This document shows positions 28,088-38,608 of a DNA stretch of 64,000 nucleotides, piece after piece. Location: the NCBI RefSeq assembly GCF_010731675.1, contig NZ_AP022584.1:2914001-2978000 (forward strand). Reading direction: 5' to 3'. The DNA comes from Mycobacterium marseillense (GTDB lineage: Bacteria; Actinomycetota; Actinomycetes; Mycobacteriales; Mycobacteriaceae). Each line of letters opens with the position of its first letter. The stretch's first letter is position 1. The notes beneath the pieces are model-generated. The model had not been told where the DNA came from, did not search any database, and saw only the letters and a list, made by a program, of their open reading frames with translations. A program made the position numbers and the translations under genes.

Positions 28088-29752
28088 ATGACCAACCCCT
28101 CAAGCGAGCGCAAGCCCGTCATGCTCACCGTCGACGACGATCCTTCGGTTTCCCGGGCCGTCGCACGCGACCTGCGTCGCCACTACGGCGAGGACCACCG
28201 GATCGTGCGCGCGGAGTCGGGGCCCGACGCGCTGGGCACCCTCAAGGAGCTCAAACTGCGCGGCGAGACGGTCGCGCTGCTCATCGCCGACTACCGGATG
28301 CCGCAGATGAGCGGCATCGAGTTCCTCGAGCAGGCGATGGACCTCTACCCGGCGGCGCGCCGCGTGCTGCTGACCGCCTACGCCGACACCCACGCCGCCA
28401 TCGACGCCATCAACGTCGTCGACCTGGATCACTACCTGCTCAAGCCGTGGGATCCGCCGGAGGAGAAGTTCTACCCGGTCATCGACGGGCTGCTGGACGC
28501 GTGGCGGGCCGCGCCCGAGCACCCCGTCCCGCACACCAAGGTGATCGGCCACCGCTGGTCGGCACGGTCCTGGCAGGTCCGCGACTTCCTGGCCCGCAAC
28601 GGCCTCTACTACACCTGGTTCATGGCCGACGAGCCCGCCGGCGAACGCCTGCTCAACGCCGCCGGCGAGGACGGCCTGCGGCTGCCGGTGGTGGTCACCC
28701 AGCGCGGCGACACCCTCGTGGAACCGACCGATGCGCAGCTGGCCCAGACCCTGGGCCTGACCACCACGCCGTCGCAGGAGTTCTACGACCTGATCGTGGT
28801 CGGCGGCGGGCCCGCGGGGCTGGCCGCCGCCGTGTACGGCGCCTCCGAGGGGCTGCGCACCGTGCTCATCGAGCACACCGCGACGGGCGGTCAGGCCGGG
28901 CAGAGCTCGCGCATCGAGAATTACCTGGGTTTCCCGGACGGGGTGTCGGGCGGCCAGCTGGCCGACCGCGCCCGCCGCCAGGCCGAGAAGTTCGGCGCCG
29001 AACTGATCACCGCCCGCAAGGCGATCGCCCTGGAGGTCAACGGGTCCAAGCGGACCGTGCGCTTCGCCGACGGCGGCTCGATCGACGCGCACGCGGTCAT
29101 CCTGGCCACCGGCGTCGCCTACCGGCAGCTGGACGCCGAGGGATGCGCCGAGCTGACCGGCTGCGGCATCTATTACGGGGCGGCGGTCTCCATCGCCGCG
29201 GAGTGCGAAGACGAAGAGGTCTACGTGATCGGCGGGGCGAACTCGGCCGGCCAGGCCGCCATGTACCTGTCGCGCACGGCCAAATCGGTCAACATCGTGG
29301 TGCGGGCCCCGTCGCTGGAGGCGTCGATGTCCTACTACCTGATCCAGCAGATCGAGGCCAACCCCAAGATCAACGTGCTGACCTGCACCGAGGTGCAGCG
29401 GGCCACCGGCGACGGCCACCTGGAACAGCTGAGCCTGGTCAACAACCGGACCGGCGAGACCGAGGACGTCACCTGCGGCCGGATGTTCATCTTCATCGGG
29501 GCCGCCCCGCGCACCGACTGGCTGGACGGGGTGCTGGCCCGTGACGACCACGGCTTCATCCTGACCGGCCCGGACCTGCGCAACGTGTGCGGCTGGACGC
29601 TGGACCGGCCGCCGCATCACCTGGAAACCAGCGTGCCCGGGGTGTTCGCGACGGGCGACGTCCGCTCGACGTCGGCCAAGCGGGTCGCGGCCGCCGTCGG
29701 CGAAGGGTCGATGGCCGTGATGCTGGTCCACCGCTACCTGGCCGAATCATGA
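28088..29752 (+). CDS. Response regulator fused to glutaredoxin-like and thioredoxin-reductase-like domains
   Basis: A 554-residue three-domain fusion. Residues 9-140 are a receiver domain with acidic DDD (16-18), phospho-acceptor Asp68 (LIADYRMP), Thr96 and Lys119 (LLKPWD). Residues 148-225 resemble a glutaredoxin fold (KVIGHRWSARSWQVRDFLARNG, LPVVVT) but have no cysteine where CPxC is expected. Residues 232-554 resemble thioredoxin reductase: FAD site VVGGGPAGLAAA, NAD(P)H site VIGGANSAGQAA and C-terminal FATGDVR. The reductase CxxC is reduced to Cys359-Gly-Ile-Tyr, so a classical dithiol relay is not possible. Start ATG 28088 is chosen at the receiver N-terminus. Its stop overlaps the kinase start. 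Confidence 0.9.
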   Translation: MTNPSSERKPVMLTVDDDPSVSRAVARDLRRHYGEDHRIVRAESGPDALGTLKELKLRGETVALLIADYRMPQMSGIEFLEQAMDLYPAARRVLLTAYADTHAAIDAINVVDLDHYLLKPWDPPEEKFYPVIDGLLDAWRAAPEHPVPHTKVIGHRWSARSWQVRDFLARNGLYYTWFMADEPAGERLLNAAGEDGLRLPVVVTQRGDTLVEPTDAQLAQTLGLTTTPSQEFYDLIVVGGGPAGLAAAVYGASEGLRTVLIEHTATGGQAGQSSRIENYLGFPDGVSGGQLADRARRQAEKFGAELITARKAIALEVNGSKRTVRFADGGSIDAHAVILATGVAYRQLDAEGCAELTGCGIYYGAAVSIAAECEDEEVYVIGGANSAGQAAMYLSRTAKSVNIVVRAPSLEASMSYYLIQQIEANPKINVLTCTEVQRATGDGHLEQLSLVNNRTGETEDVTCGRMFIFIGAAPRTDWLDGVLARDDHGFILTGPDLRNVCGWTLDRPPHHLETSVPGVFATGDVRSTSAKRVAAAVGEGSMAVMLVHRYLAES

Positions 29753-31275
29753 CCGGCGCCGAATCCGTCAAAGTCCCCTGCGAGCCCGACGAGCTGCGCA
29801 GCCTGTTCCTGTTCGAGGCGCTCTCCGACGAGCAGCTCGCGGTGCTGTGCGCTAACGGCCACATCGAACACTACGAACCGGGCCCGATCTGCGTCGAAGG
29901 CGAGCCCGCGACGTGCTTCTACGTGCTGATCGAGGGCGAGCTGATGATGTCCAAGCTCTCCGGCGGCCAGGACATCGAAACCAACCGCACCTCGCAGCGC
30001 GGCGTGTATTGCGGGGCCTGGCGGGCGTTCACCGGCGGAAAGCAGAAGAGCTACGACGCCTCGGTGCACGTCACCCGGCCGTCGCGGTTCTTCGTGATGG
30101 ACGCGCCCGTGTTCGCCCGATTCATGAAGGACCAGTTCCCGATGGCCGTCCACCTGCTCGACGGCATCGCCGTCGGCACCGACCGGACCCGGCGGATCAT
30201 CGACAACCGGGAGAAGCTGCTGGCGCTGGGCCGGCTGTCGGCCGGGCTCACCCATCAGCTCAACAACCCGGCCGCCGCGATCTCGCGGGCCGCGTCGGAT
30301 CTGCGCGAACGGGTGGCCAACATGCGGCACAAGCTGGCGATGCTCGCTGACGGCACCATCTCCCCCGAGGCGCTCAGCGCGTTGGTGCGGTTGCAGGAGC
30401 GGGTCGCCGAGCAGGTCGCCAAGTCCGGGTCGACGCACCTGAGCGCGCTCGAGACCGCCGACCGCGAGGACGCCGTCGGCGACTGGCTGGACGACCACGG
30501 CATCGAGGGCGGGTGGGACATCGCGCCGACGTTCGTGGAGGGCGGCATCGACACCGATTGGCTGGAGCGGATTTCCACGGTGACCGATGAGCTCGCCGCG
30601 ACATCGCTGGAAATGGCGATCCGCTGGATCAACTACACCATCGAGAGCGAATTGCTGATGAACCAGATTCTGGAAGCCAGCAAGCGGATTTCGGCGCTGG
30701 TCGCCGACGCCAAACAGTATTCGCAGTTGGATCGCGCGCCGTTCCAGGTGACCAATGTGCACGAGTTGCTGCGCAGCACGCTGGTGATGTTCGCCGATCG
30801 GTTGACCAAGGACGGCGCCAAGAACTCTCGCGCCGTCACCGTGGTAAAGGATTTCGACCAGTCGCTTCCCGAAATCCCTTGCTATCCAGGTGATCTCAAC
30901 CAAGTCTGGACCAACATCATCGACAACGCGATCGCCGCGATGCGGGACACCGGCGGCACGCTGACCCTGCGCACCTGCCGGGAGGGCGAGAGCATGGCCC
31001 GCGTCGAGATCTGCGACACCGGGCCGGGAATACCCGAGGACGTGCGCGAGCACATCTTCGAGCCGTTCTTCACCACCAAACCCTTCGGCGAGGGCACCGG
31101 CCTGGGCCTGGATCTGGCGTTCAACATCGTCGTGAAGAAGCATCGCGGGGACCTGCGGGTCGAATCGGTGCCCGGCGACACCCGATTCATCGTGCTGCTG
31201 CCGCTACAACCGCCCGCCGCCGCTGTCGCCCCCGACCTCGACGACGCCGAGGAAAACGTCACGATCCCGGAATAG
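29749..31275 (+). CDS. Cyclic-nucleotide-binding-domain histidine kinase
   Basis: A 508-residue soluble sensor kinase. Residues 15-140 form a cNMP-binding/Crp-like sensor ([27 protein letters not shown]). The phospho-acceptor helix has [12 protein letters not shown] (His169), a long helical region follows, and the C-terminal ATPase domain shows N-box [11 protein letters not shown]1 [10 protein letters not shown]-box EPFFTTKP and G2 GTGLGLDLA. No membrane helix, so it senses a cytosolic signal. ATG start overlaps the previous stop (ATGA), indicating coupled synthesis with the receiver-reductase fusion, its likely phosphotransfer partner. Confidence 0.9.
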   Translation: MTGAESVKVPCEPDELRSLFLFEALSDEQLAVLCANGHIEHYEPGPICVEGEPATCFYVLIEGELMMSKLSGGQDIETNRTSQRGVYCGAWRAFTGGKQKSYDASVHVTRPSRFFVMDAPVFARFMKDQFPMAVHLLDGIAVGTDRTRRIIDNREKLLALGRLSAGLTHQLNNPAAAISRAASDLRERVANMRHKLAMLADGTISPEALSALVRLQERVAEQVAKSGSTHLSALETADREDAVGDWLDDHGIEGGWDIAPTFVEGGIDTDWLERISTVTDELAATSLEMAIRWINYTIESELLMNQILEASKRISALVADAKQYSQLDRAPFQVTNVHELLRSTLVMFADRLTKDGAKNSRAVTVVKDFDQSLPEIPCYPGDLNQVWTNIIDNAIAAMRDTGGTLTLRTCREGESMARVEICDTGPGIPEDVREHIFEPFFTTKPFGEGTGLGLDLAFNIVVKKHRGDLRVESVPGDTRFIVLLPLQPPAAAVAPDLDDAEENVTIPE

Positions 31276-31314
31276 GACTGGAATAGGGCCGCACCGCGCC
31301 CGGTTGGGAAGACC

Positions 31315-32163
31315 ATGACCGATGCAGCAAGCAAGCCCGATCTCGGCCGGTTCGGATCGTTCGGACGCGGTGTCACACCCCAGCAGGCCAAGGACATCGA
31401 GGCGCTGGGCTACGGCGCGGTCTGGGTCGGCGGGTCGCCGCCCGCCGAGCTGGCCTGGGTCGAACCCCTCCTGGAAGCGACGACGACGCTGCAGGTGGGC
31501 ACCGGCATCGTCAACATCTGGACCGCGGCCGCCAAGCCGGTCGCCGAATCCTTCCACCGCATCGAGGCGGCCTATCCGGGCCGCTTCCTGCTCGGCATCG
31601 GCGTCGGCCATCCCGAGGCGCACACCGAGTACCGCAAGCCCTACGACGCCCTGGCGGACTACCTCAAGCAGCTCGACGACTACGGTGTGCCCGCCGACCG
31701 CCGGGTCGTCGCCGCGCTCGGGCCGCGCGTGCTCAAGCTGTCCGCGGAACGCTCCGCCGGGGCGCACCCCTACCTGACCACGCCGGAACACACCGCACAG
31801 GCCCGCGAGATCATCGGCCCGTCGGCTTTCCTCGCCCCCGAGCACAAGGCGATTCTGACCACCGACCCCGAGAAGGCCCGGGCGGTCGGCCGCAAGGCGC
31901 TCGACGTCTATTTCAACCTCGCCAACTACCGAAACAACTGGAAGCGGCTGGGTTTCGGCGAGGACGAGGTCACCCGGCCGGGCAGCGACCGGTTGGTGGA
32001 CGCGGTCGTGGCCTATGGCACCGCGGACCAGATCGCGGCGCGGCTCAAAGAGCACCTCGACGCCGGCGCCGACCATGTCCCAGTGCAGGTCCTGACGAAG
32101 GATGAAAACCTGGTCTCGGCGCTGGCCGAACTGGCGGGGCCACTGGGACTGAATCCGTCCTGA
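31315..32163 (+). CDS. LLM-class F420-dependent oxidoreductase (first of tandem pair)
   Basis: A 282-residue short luciferase-like protein resembling Mtb Rv3463. It contains [50 protein letters not shown] and [15 protein letters not shown], the signatures of the F420-dependent TIGR03620-like subgroup. Located 39 bases after the histidine-kinase gene and 20 bases before a paralogue, on the same strand, so it may be in one transcript with both. Substrate unknown. Confidence 0.88.
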   Translation: MTDAASKPDLGRFGSFGRGVTPQQAKDIEALGYGAVWVGGSPPAELAWVEPLLEATTTLQVGTGIVNIWTAAAKPVAESFHRIEAAYPGRFLLGIGVGHPEAHTEYRKPYDALADYLKQLDDYGVPADRRVVAALGPRVLKLSAERSAGAHPYLTTPEHTAQAREIIGPSAFLAPEHKAILTTDPEKARAVGRKALDVYFNLANYRNNWKRLGFGEDEVTRPGSDRLVDAVVAYGTADQIAARLKEHLDAGADHVPVQVLTKDENLVSALAELAGPLGLNPS

Positions 32164-32183
32164 CGACTGGCAGGGGGACCTAG

Positions 32184-33062
32184 ATGACCGAGGGAGTTTC
32201 GCTCAAGCCCGACCTGGGCCCGTTCGGCGTGTGGCTGGCGACGCGATCCATCACCCCCGAGTTGGCCGCGGGGATCGAATCGCTGGGCTACGGCGCCGCC
32301 TGGATCGGCGGTTCGCCGGATGCGGATCTGTCCTGGGTCGATCCGGCCCTGGCGCGGACGACGTCGCTGCACCTGGCCACCGGGATCGTCAACATCTGGT
32401 CGGCGCCCGCACCCGCGGTCGCCGAGTCCTTCCACCGCATCGAAACCGGCCACCCGGGAAGGTTTTTGCTGGGCGTCGGGGTCGGCCACCCCGAGCACAC
32501 CCAGGAGTACGTCAAGCCGTACGACGCCCTGGTCTCCTACCTCGACCAGCTCGACGAGGCCCGGGTGCCGACCAGCCGCCGGGTGGTCGCGGCGCTCGGG
32601 CCGCGGGTGCTGCGGCTCGCCGCGCAACGCAGCGCCGGCGCGCATCCGTACCTGACCACCCCGGAACACACCGCCAAGGCGCGCGAATTGCTCGGCGGGG
32701 CAGTGTATTTGGCGCCCGAGCACAAGGTGGTGCTGAGCACCTCGGACAAGGAGGGAGCCGAGCAGGCCCGCGAGATCGGCCGCCAGACCGTCGAGCATTA
32801 CCTGGGCCTGAGCAACTACGTGAACAATTGGCTGCGGCTGGGGTTCACCGAAGCCGACGTGCGCACGCCCGGCAGCGACCGGCTGATCGACGCGGTGGTC
32901 GCCCACGGCACCCCGGAGGCGATCGCGGGACGGCTGCGCGAGCATCTGGACGCCGGAGCCGACCACGTGGCCATCCAGGTGCTCGGCGGCTATTCCGAAG
33001 AAACGCTGCTACCTGCGCTAACCGAATTGGCCGGTGCTCTGGGGCTAACTGCGACAAACTGA
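32184..33062 (+). CDS. LLM-class F420-dependent oxidoreductase (second of tandem pair)
   Basis: A 292-residue paralogue of the preceding gene, sharing IESLGYGAAWIGGSPDAD, HLATGIVNIW, ESFHRIETGHPGRFLLGVGVGHPE and [20 protein letters not shown]. It differs by a short insertion (STSDKEGAEQ) before the last quarter. ATG 32184 follows AGGGGGA. As far as I recall, Mtb has a single gene here (Rv3463), so this looks like a lineage duplication. It ends 27 bases before rmlB. Confidence 0.88.
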   Translation: MTEGVSLKPDLGPFGVWLATRSITPELAAGIESLGYGAAWIGGSPDADLSWVDPALARTTSLHLATGIVNIWSAPAPAVAESFHRIETGHPGRFLLGVGVGHPEHTQEYVKPYDALVSYLDQLDEARVPTSRRVVAALGPRVLRLAAQRSAGAHPYLTTPEHTAKARELLGGAVYLAPEHKVVLSTSDKEGAEQAREIGRQTVEHYLGLSNYVNNWLRLGFTEADVRTPGSDRLIDAVVAHGTPEAIAGRLREHLDAGADHVAIQVLGGYSEETLLPALTELAGALGLTATN

Positions 33063-34085
<1,023 letters not shown>

Positions 34086-34086
34086 C

Positions 34087-34704
34087 GTGAAGGTTCGCGA
34101 ACTGAAGGTTCCCGGTGCCTGGGAGATCACCCCCGCCGTTCATGGCGATTCGCGCGGCCATTTCTTCGAGTGGATGACCGACAAGGGATTCAGCTCCTTC
34201 GCCGGTCACCGATTGGACGTCCGGCAGGCCAATTGCTCGGTGTCTTCGGCGGGCGTACTGCGCGGACTGCATTTCGCCCAGGTGCCGCCGAGCCAGGCCA
34301 AGTACGTGACGTGCGTGCGCGGCGCAGTGTTCGACGTCGTCGTCGACATCCGGGTCGGCTCACCGACATTCGGGCAGTGGGACTCGGTGCTGCTCGATGA
34401 CACCGAGCACAGGACGATCTACCTCTCCGAGGGACTCGGACACGGATTCCTGGCGCTGCAAGACAATTCGACGGTGATGTACTTGTGCTCGGCGGAATAC
34501 AGCCCGCAACGCGAACACACCATTTGCGCAACCGATCCCGCGCTGGGGATCGACTGGCCGCTGGTGGACGGCGCACCGCCCACCCTGTCCGATCGCGACG
34601 CCGCGGCCCCGAGCTTTGACGAAATGCGCGCCTCCGGCCTGCTCCCCACGTGGGAGGAGACCAGCGCGTTCGTCGAGGGTTTGCGGGCAAAGCCCACGAA
34701 TTGA
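34087..34704 (+). CDS. rmlC: dTDP-4-dehydrorhamnose 3,5-epimerase
   Basis: RmlC performs the double epimerisation leading to dTDP-4-keto-L-rhamnose. The 205-residue cupin has DSRGHFFEW, SVSSAGVLRGLHFA (catalytic His), KYVTCVRG, FDVVVDIRVGSPTFG and EGLGHGFLAL. The GTG start (34087-34089) lies one base after the rmlB stop and matches the family N-terminus VKVRELKVPGAW; an earlier ATG inside rmlB is rejected. Orthologue of Mtb Rv3465. Confidence 0.95.
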   Translation: MKVRELKVPGAWEITPAVHGDSRGHFFEWMTDKGFSSFAGHRLDVRQANCSVSSAGVLRGLHFAQVPPSQAKYVTCVRGAVFDVVVDIRVGSPTFGQWDSVLLDDTEHRTIYLSEGLGHGFLALQDNSTVMYLCSAEYSPQREHTICATDPALGIDWPLVDGAPPTLSDRDAAAPSFDEMRASGLLPTWEETSAFVEGLRAKPTN

Positions 34705-34830
34705 CGCGGGTGATCGGCATCGCCCTTCCCGGCGACGTGCGTTATCCCGCAACGTCGTTGGCGCTCTGTGCGCGGAAAAATTTTTAACCCCCTGAGCTGC
34801 CTATTAGACGTATATCTACTAACAGCCCCA

Positions 34831-34859
34831 TTGCGGACACCGAAGTGGACCAGTACCGT
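34831..34859 (+). promoter_or_regulatory. Predicted promoter of the acyltransferase cluster
   Basis: TTGCGG (34831-34836), a 17-base spacer and TACCGT (34854-34859) fit a mycobacterial housekeeping promoter about 80 bases before the first acyltransferase. The surrounding 34780-34825 is unusually A/T-rich (GAAAAATTTTTAA, then ATTAGACGTATATCTACT), which could mark a regulatory site. Confidence 0.35.
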
Positions 34860-34943
34860 AAACCGGCCCAATTCGTCGTTCGGTGGCGCTAGGATTGCGC
34901 CGATGATGCCGATGAGACCTTGTTCACATGGCGGGAACCGCCG

Positions 34944-36065
34944 ATGAAACTTGGGCAGGTGTTCGATCCGCGAAGCAATGCGCTCAACGCATGGCGGTTA
35001 GCGCTCGCGGGCGAGGTCATCTTCTGGCACACCTACCCGGTCCGGGGCCATTTACCTTCGCTGCGCGCCGTTTTGCAGCTGCTGCTCTGCGTCGGCGTCG
35101 ACGGGTTCTTCGCGATCTCGGGCTTCCTCATCACCGCGAGTTGGATCAGCAATCCCCGGCTGCGTGCATATCTCGCCGCTCGCGCTCTTCGCATCCTGCC
35201 CGGCTTCTACGTCTGCATGATCGTGACCGCGTTCGTCTTCGCCCCCCTCAGTGTGGCGATTCAGGGCGGTTCGGCAGCCAGACTGCTGTTCTCGTTCGCC
35301 CCGTTCGAGTACGTCCTGAAAAACATCGCGGTGATGTGGCTCAAGCCCGACGTCGGCGGCACGCCGCACGACATTCCCAATGCGGGCATCTGGAACGCTT
35401 CGCTGTGGTCGCTGTTCTGGGAAGTGATGTGCTACCTGGTCGTCGCCATCATCGGCGTTGCCGGACTTGCCAACCGCCGGTGGGTTTCCCCGACGATTTT
35501 GGTGGCCGCGGCGATCGGGGCGTCGATGATGCCACCCGTCACCTTCCCCGAGGTGTTCAACCGGCCGACCGGCAACGTGGGCATCGTCATCGTCTTCCTG
35601 GCTTGCCGCGCCGCGATCATGTTTGCGGCGGGAGCGCTGCTGTATCAATGGCGCGATGTCATTCCCGCTCGGTGGTCACTGGTCGCGGTGAGCGTGGTGA
35701 TCGTGCTGCTGGCGGGCCAGCTGCCCGACTACCGCGTGGTCGCGGCCGTCCCCCTCGCCTATGCCGTCGTCGTCTCCGGATCCCTGCTGCACAGCAAGCG
35801 CTTGAGATTACGCACGGACCTGTCCTATGGCATGTACATCTACGCGTACCCGACTCAGCAGCTTTTGGCCGTCCTCGGCCTGCTCAGCCTCAACCCGTTC
35901 GTGTTCTGCCTCACCGTGGCGGCGGCGACGGTGCCCCTGGCCGCGGCGAGCTGGTTCCTCGTCGAAAAGCCCGCGAGGTCGTTGAAGGCGCGCATCAAAC
36001 GGAAATCGGCGGGCGCCCGCGAAGCGGCGATGGTGCTGCCTCCGGAGGTCCCCGGCGCCGCATAG
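34944..36065 (+). CDS. Acyltransferase family 3 membrane protein (copy 1)
   Basis: A 373-residue integral-membrane O-acyltransferase (AT3/OafA-like). MKLGQVFDPRSNALNAWRLAL is followed by about ten membrane helices. The family's R-x10-H motif is Arg18 and His29, and a GVDGFFAISGFLIT segment matches the conserved second helix region. Such enzymes acylate sugars of glycolipids and polysaccharides using acyl donors from the cytosol. ATG at 34944 is chosen because the two paralogues share this N-terminus. First of three tandem paralogues placed after rmlBC. Confidence 0.88.
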   Translation: MKLGQVFDPRSNALNAWRLALAGEVIFWHTYPVRGHLPSLRAVLQLLLCVGVDGFFAISGFLITASWISNPRLRAYLAARALRILPGFYVCMIVTAFVFAPLSVAIQGGSAARLLFSFAPFEYVLKNIAVMWLKPDVGGTPHDIPNAGIWNASLWSLFWEVMCYLVVAIIGVAGLANRRWVSPTILVAAAIGASMMPPVTFPEVFNRPTGNVGIVIVFLACRAAIMFAAGALLYQWRDVIPARWSLVAVSVVIVLLAGQLPDYRVVAAVPLAYAVVVSGSLLHSKRLRLRTDLSYGMYIYAYPTQQLLAVLGLLSLNPFVFCLTVAAATVPLAAASWFLVEKPARSLKARIKRKSAGAREAAMVLPPEVPGAA

Positions 36066-36191
36066 CGTCGTTCGCTACCGCCCAAGGACTCCCATGACGG
36101 CTCCACCGGCTTTACCGGTTGTAACCGATCACCGGCTTCTGGCCGATACGATGGCGCCGACGGCGCGTGGCGTGACGGGGGTTGGAGGCAG

Positions 36192-37328
36192 ATGAAGCTC
36201 GGACAGGTATTCGACCCGCGAAGAAACGCGCTCAACGCGCTTCGGCTGGCACTGGCGGCCGAGGTCATGCTGTTCCATTCGTGGCCGATCACGGGACACT
36301 TGCCCCCGAAGTCGACTCTGCAGCTTTTCTTCTCGGTTGGTGTGGACGGGTTTTTCGCGATCTCCGGCTTCCTGATCACCCGGAGTTGGCTCACCGACCC
36401 GCGCCTGCGTGACTACCTCACCGCCCGCGCCCTTCGCATTCTGCCCGGCTTCTATGTCTGCCTGATCGTGACCGCGTTCGTCTTCGCCCCGCTCAGTATG
36501 GCGATTCAAGGCGGTTCGGCCGCCAAGCTGCTGGGGTCCATCGCGCCGCTCGAGTACGTCCTGAAGAACAGTGCGGTTGCGTACCTGCAGCCAACTATCG
36601 ACGGAACGCTGCACGATCTACCGGGTGGAAACACCTGGAACGGCTCGATGTGGTCGTTGATCTGGGAACTGCTGTGCTACTTGTTTGTTGCCGCTATCGG
36701 CCTGGCAGGACTGGGCAATCGTCGCTGGGTGTCGCCGGCGGTTTTGGCGGTGGCAACGCTGGGAGCGTTGATCTTGCCGCCCCTGACATTTCCCGGGGTA
36801 TGGACCATTCCGCAGCTCGCGGTGCGCGCGGCCATCATGTTCTCGGCCGGCGCTGTCATGTATCAGTGGCGAGATGCCATCCCCGCCCGATGGTCGCTGG
36901 TCGCGGTCTGCCTCGTCATCGTGGCGGCGTCCGGGAGCCTGCCCGATTACCGGGTGCTCGGCGCGCTTCCGCTCGCCTACGCCGTCGTCGTGTCGGGCTC
37001 GTTGCTCAAGAACGAACGATTGAGACTGCGCACCGATTTGTCCTACGGCGTCTACATCTACGCCTTCCCGGCTCAGCAATTGCTGGCCGTCTGTGGACTC
37101 GCGACGCGCCTGCACCCGGTCCTGTTCTTTCTTGCCTCGGTGACGGCGACCTTGCCGCTCGCCGCGATCAGCTGGTTCGTCATCGAGAAACCCTCGATGT
37201 CCCTCAAACGCCGGCTCCGAGTCAAGTGGTCGGCTCCCGTCGCGTCCAGCTCCGACGAGCCCGGGCCTGTCAGCACGGCCAACGCCGCCGCCGAGCAGCC
37301 GGCTCCGGAGTCCCCGGGTACCGCCTAG
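36192..37328 (+). CDS. Acyltransferase family 3 membrane protein (copy 2)
   Basis: A 378-residue paralogue of the previous gene with the same start (MKLGQVFDPRRNALNALRL), R18-x10-H29 motif, VGVDGFFAISGFLITRSWL and RLRTDLSYGVYIYAFP near the last helices. ATG 36192 follows TTGGAGG closely. The C-terminal tail is longer (Ser/Pro/Ala-rich). The 126-base gap before it contains a TACGAT -10-like box. Sequence is closer to copy 3 than to copy 1 by eye. Confidence 0.88.
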   Translation: MKLGQVFDPRRNALNALRLALAAEVMLFHSWPITGHLPPKSTLQLFFSVGVDGFFAISGFLITRSWLTDPRLRDYLTARALRILPGFYVCLIVTAFVFAPLSMAIQGGSAAKLLGSIAPLEYVLKNSAVAYLQPTIDGTLHDLPGGNTWNGSMWSLIWELLCYLFVAAIGLAGLGNRRWVSPAVLAVATLGALILPPLTFPGVWTIPQLAVRAAIMFSAGAVMYQWRDAIPARWSLVAVCLVIVAASGSLPDYRVLGALPLAYAVVVSGSLLKNERLRLRTDLSYGVYIYAFPAQQLLAVCGLATRLHPVLFFLASVTATLPLAAISWFVIEKPSMSLKRRLRVKWSAPVASSSDEPGPVSTANAAAEQPAPESPGTA

Positions 37329-37429
37329 CCTGGGTTCGGCTCACCCCTGACGAAATCGCGTAGCTCGATCGTCCCCGATCCAACGGCGTAAAATCCGCGA
37401 AGCGGGGGGTGCACGACGGGCGGTGGCCG

Positions 37430-38518
37430 ATGACCCTCGGACAGGTATTCAATGCGGGAAACAACGCGCTGAATGCGTGGCGGCTGGGGCTGGCGGCCGA
37501 AGTGATGCTGTGGCACTGCTGGCCCATCACCGGCCGAATGCCGCCCGCAGCGACGCTGCAACTTCTGTTCTCGATAGGGGTGGACGGGTTCTTCGCGATC
37601 TCGGGTTTCCTCATCACCAGAAGTTGGCTCGATGACCCCCACGTCCGTGACTACCTGACCGCGCGCGCCCTTCGCATCCTGCCCGGCTACTACGCCTGCC
37701 TCATCGTGACGGCGTTCGCCTTCGCCCCGGTCAGCGTGGCGATCCAGGGTGGCTCGGTCGGCAAGCTGGTGTCCTCCGGCGGGCCGCTCGAATACGTCCT
37801 GAAAAACAGCGCGGTGGCTTACGTCCATCTCGATGTCGGCGGAACTCCACGCGGGGTACCACATTCCGGGCTCTGGAACGGTTCGCTGTGGTCCCTGGTC
37901 TGGGAATTGATCTGCTATCTCGCGGTCGCCGGTATTGGTTTGGCGGGCCTGGCCCATCACCGGTGGGTCTCCCCGGCGATCCTGGTCGTGGCCACGGGGC
38001 TGGCAACCGTCATGCCGCCCATGACGTTCCCGGGGGTATGGACCATCCCGCAGATCGCCGTGCGCTCGGCGATCATGTTCGCCGCCGGTGCCGTCCTCTA
38101 TCAGTGGAGAGAGGTGATCCCCGCGCGGTGGTCGCTCGTCGGGGTGAGCGTCGCCATTGTGCTGGCGGCCAGCAGGTTGCCCGATTACCGAGTCGTCGCC
38201 GCCCTACCGCTGGCCTACGCAATCATCGTGTCCGGCTCCCTGCTCAAAAACCGCCGCTTGAGGCTACGCACGGATCTGTCTTACGGCGTCTACATCTACG
38301 CGTTCCCGACCCAGCAACTGTTGGCCGTGTGCGGACTCGCGCACCTGCGACCGGTAGTGCTGTTTGTCGTCGCCGCGCTGGCGACGCTGCCCCTGGCCGC
38401 GGCAAGCTGGTTCCTCATCGAGAAACCCTCGATGGCTCTCAAGCGCAGGCTCAAACGGAAGTGGTCTGTGGCCGCGAAAACCAATGGCGACCATCCCGCC
38501 ACGACAGCAGCAGGATGA
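37430..38518 (+). CDS. Acyltransferase family 3 membrane protein (copy 3)
   Basis: A 362-residue third paralogue (MTLGQVFNAGNNALNAWRL), with R18-x10-H29, GVDGFFAISGFLITRSWLDDPHVRDYL and RLRTDLSYGVYIYAFPTQQLL. The first seven in-frame codons upstream are rejected by alignment to the other copies. The tail after the last helix is short. The gap to the convergent flavoprotein is 90 bases and holds nothing recognisable. Confidence 0.87.
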   Translation: MTLGQVFNAGNNALNAWRLGLAAEVMLWHCWPITGRMPPAATLQLLFSIGVDGFFAISGFLITRSWLDDPHVRDYLTARALRILPGYYACLIVTAFAFAPVSVAIQGGSVGKLVSSGGPLEYVLKNSAVAYVHLDVGGTPRGVPHSGLWNGSLWSLVWELICYLAVAGIGLAGLAHHRWVSPAILVVATGLATVMPPMTFPGVWTIPQIAVRSAIMFAAGAVLYQWREVIPARWSLVGVSVAIVLAASRLPDYRVVAALPLAYAIIVSGSLLKNRRLRLRTDLSYGVYIYAFPTQQLLAVCGLAHLRPVVLFVVAALATLPLAAASWFLIEKPSMALKRRLKRKWSVAAKTNGDHPATTAAG

Positions 38519-38608
38519 TCACTTCAGCGATCAGGCTGAGCCATCGCGGCACCGGCGTGGGGCAGCCGATGGTCGAAATGCGTTGGTAGCCATGAACGTA
38601 GAAGCCGC

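Noticed and set aside
28100-29731. 543-codon open frame opposite the receiver-reductase fusion
   Set aside because: Shadow frame; codon composition and lack of motifs speak against it.
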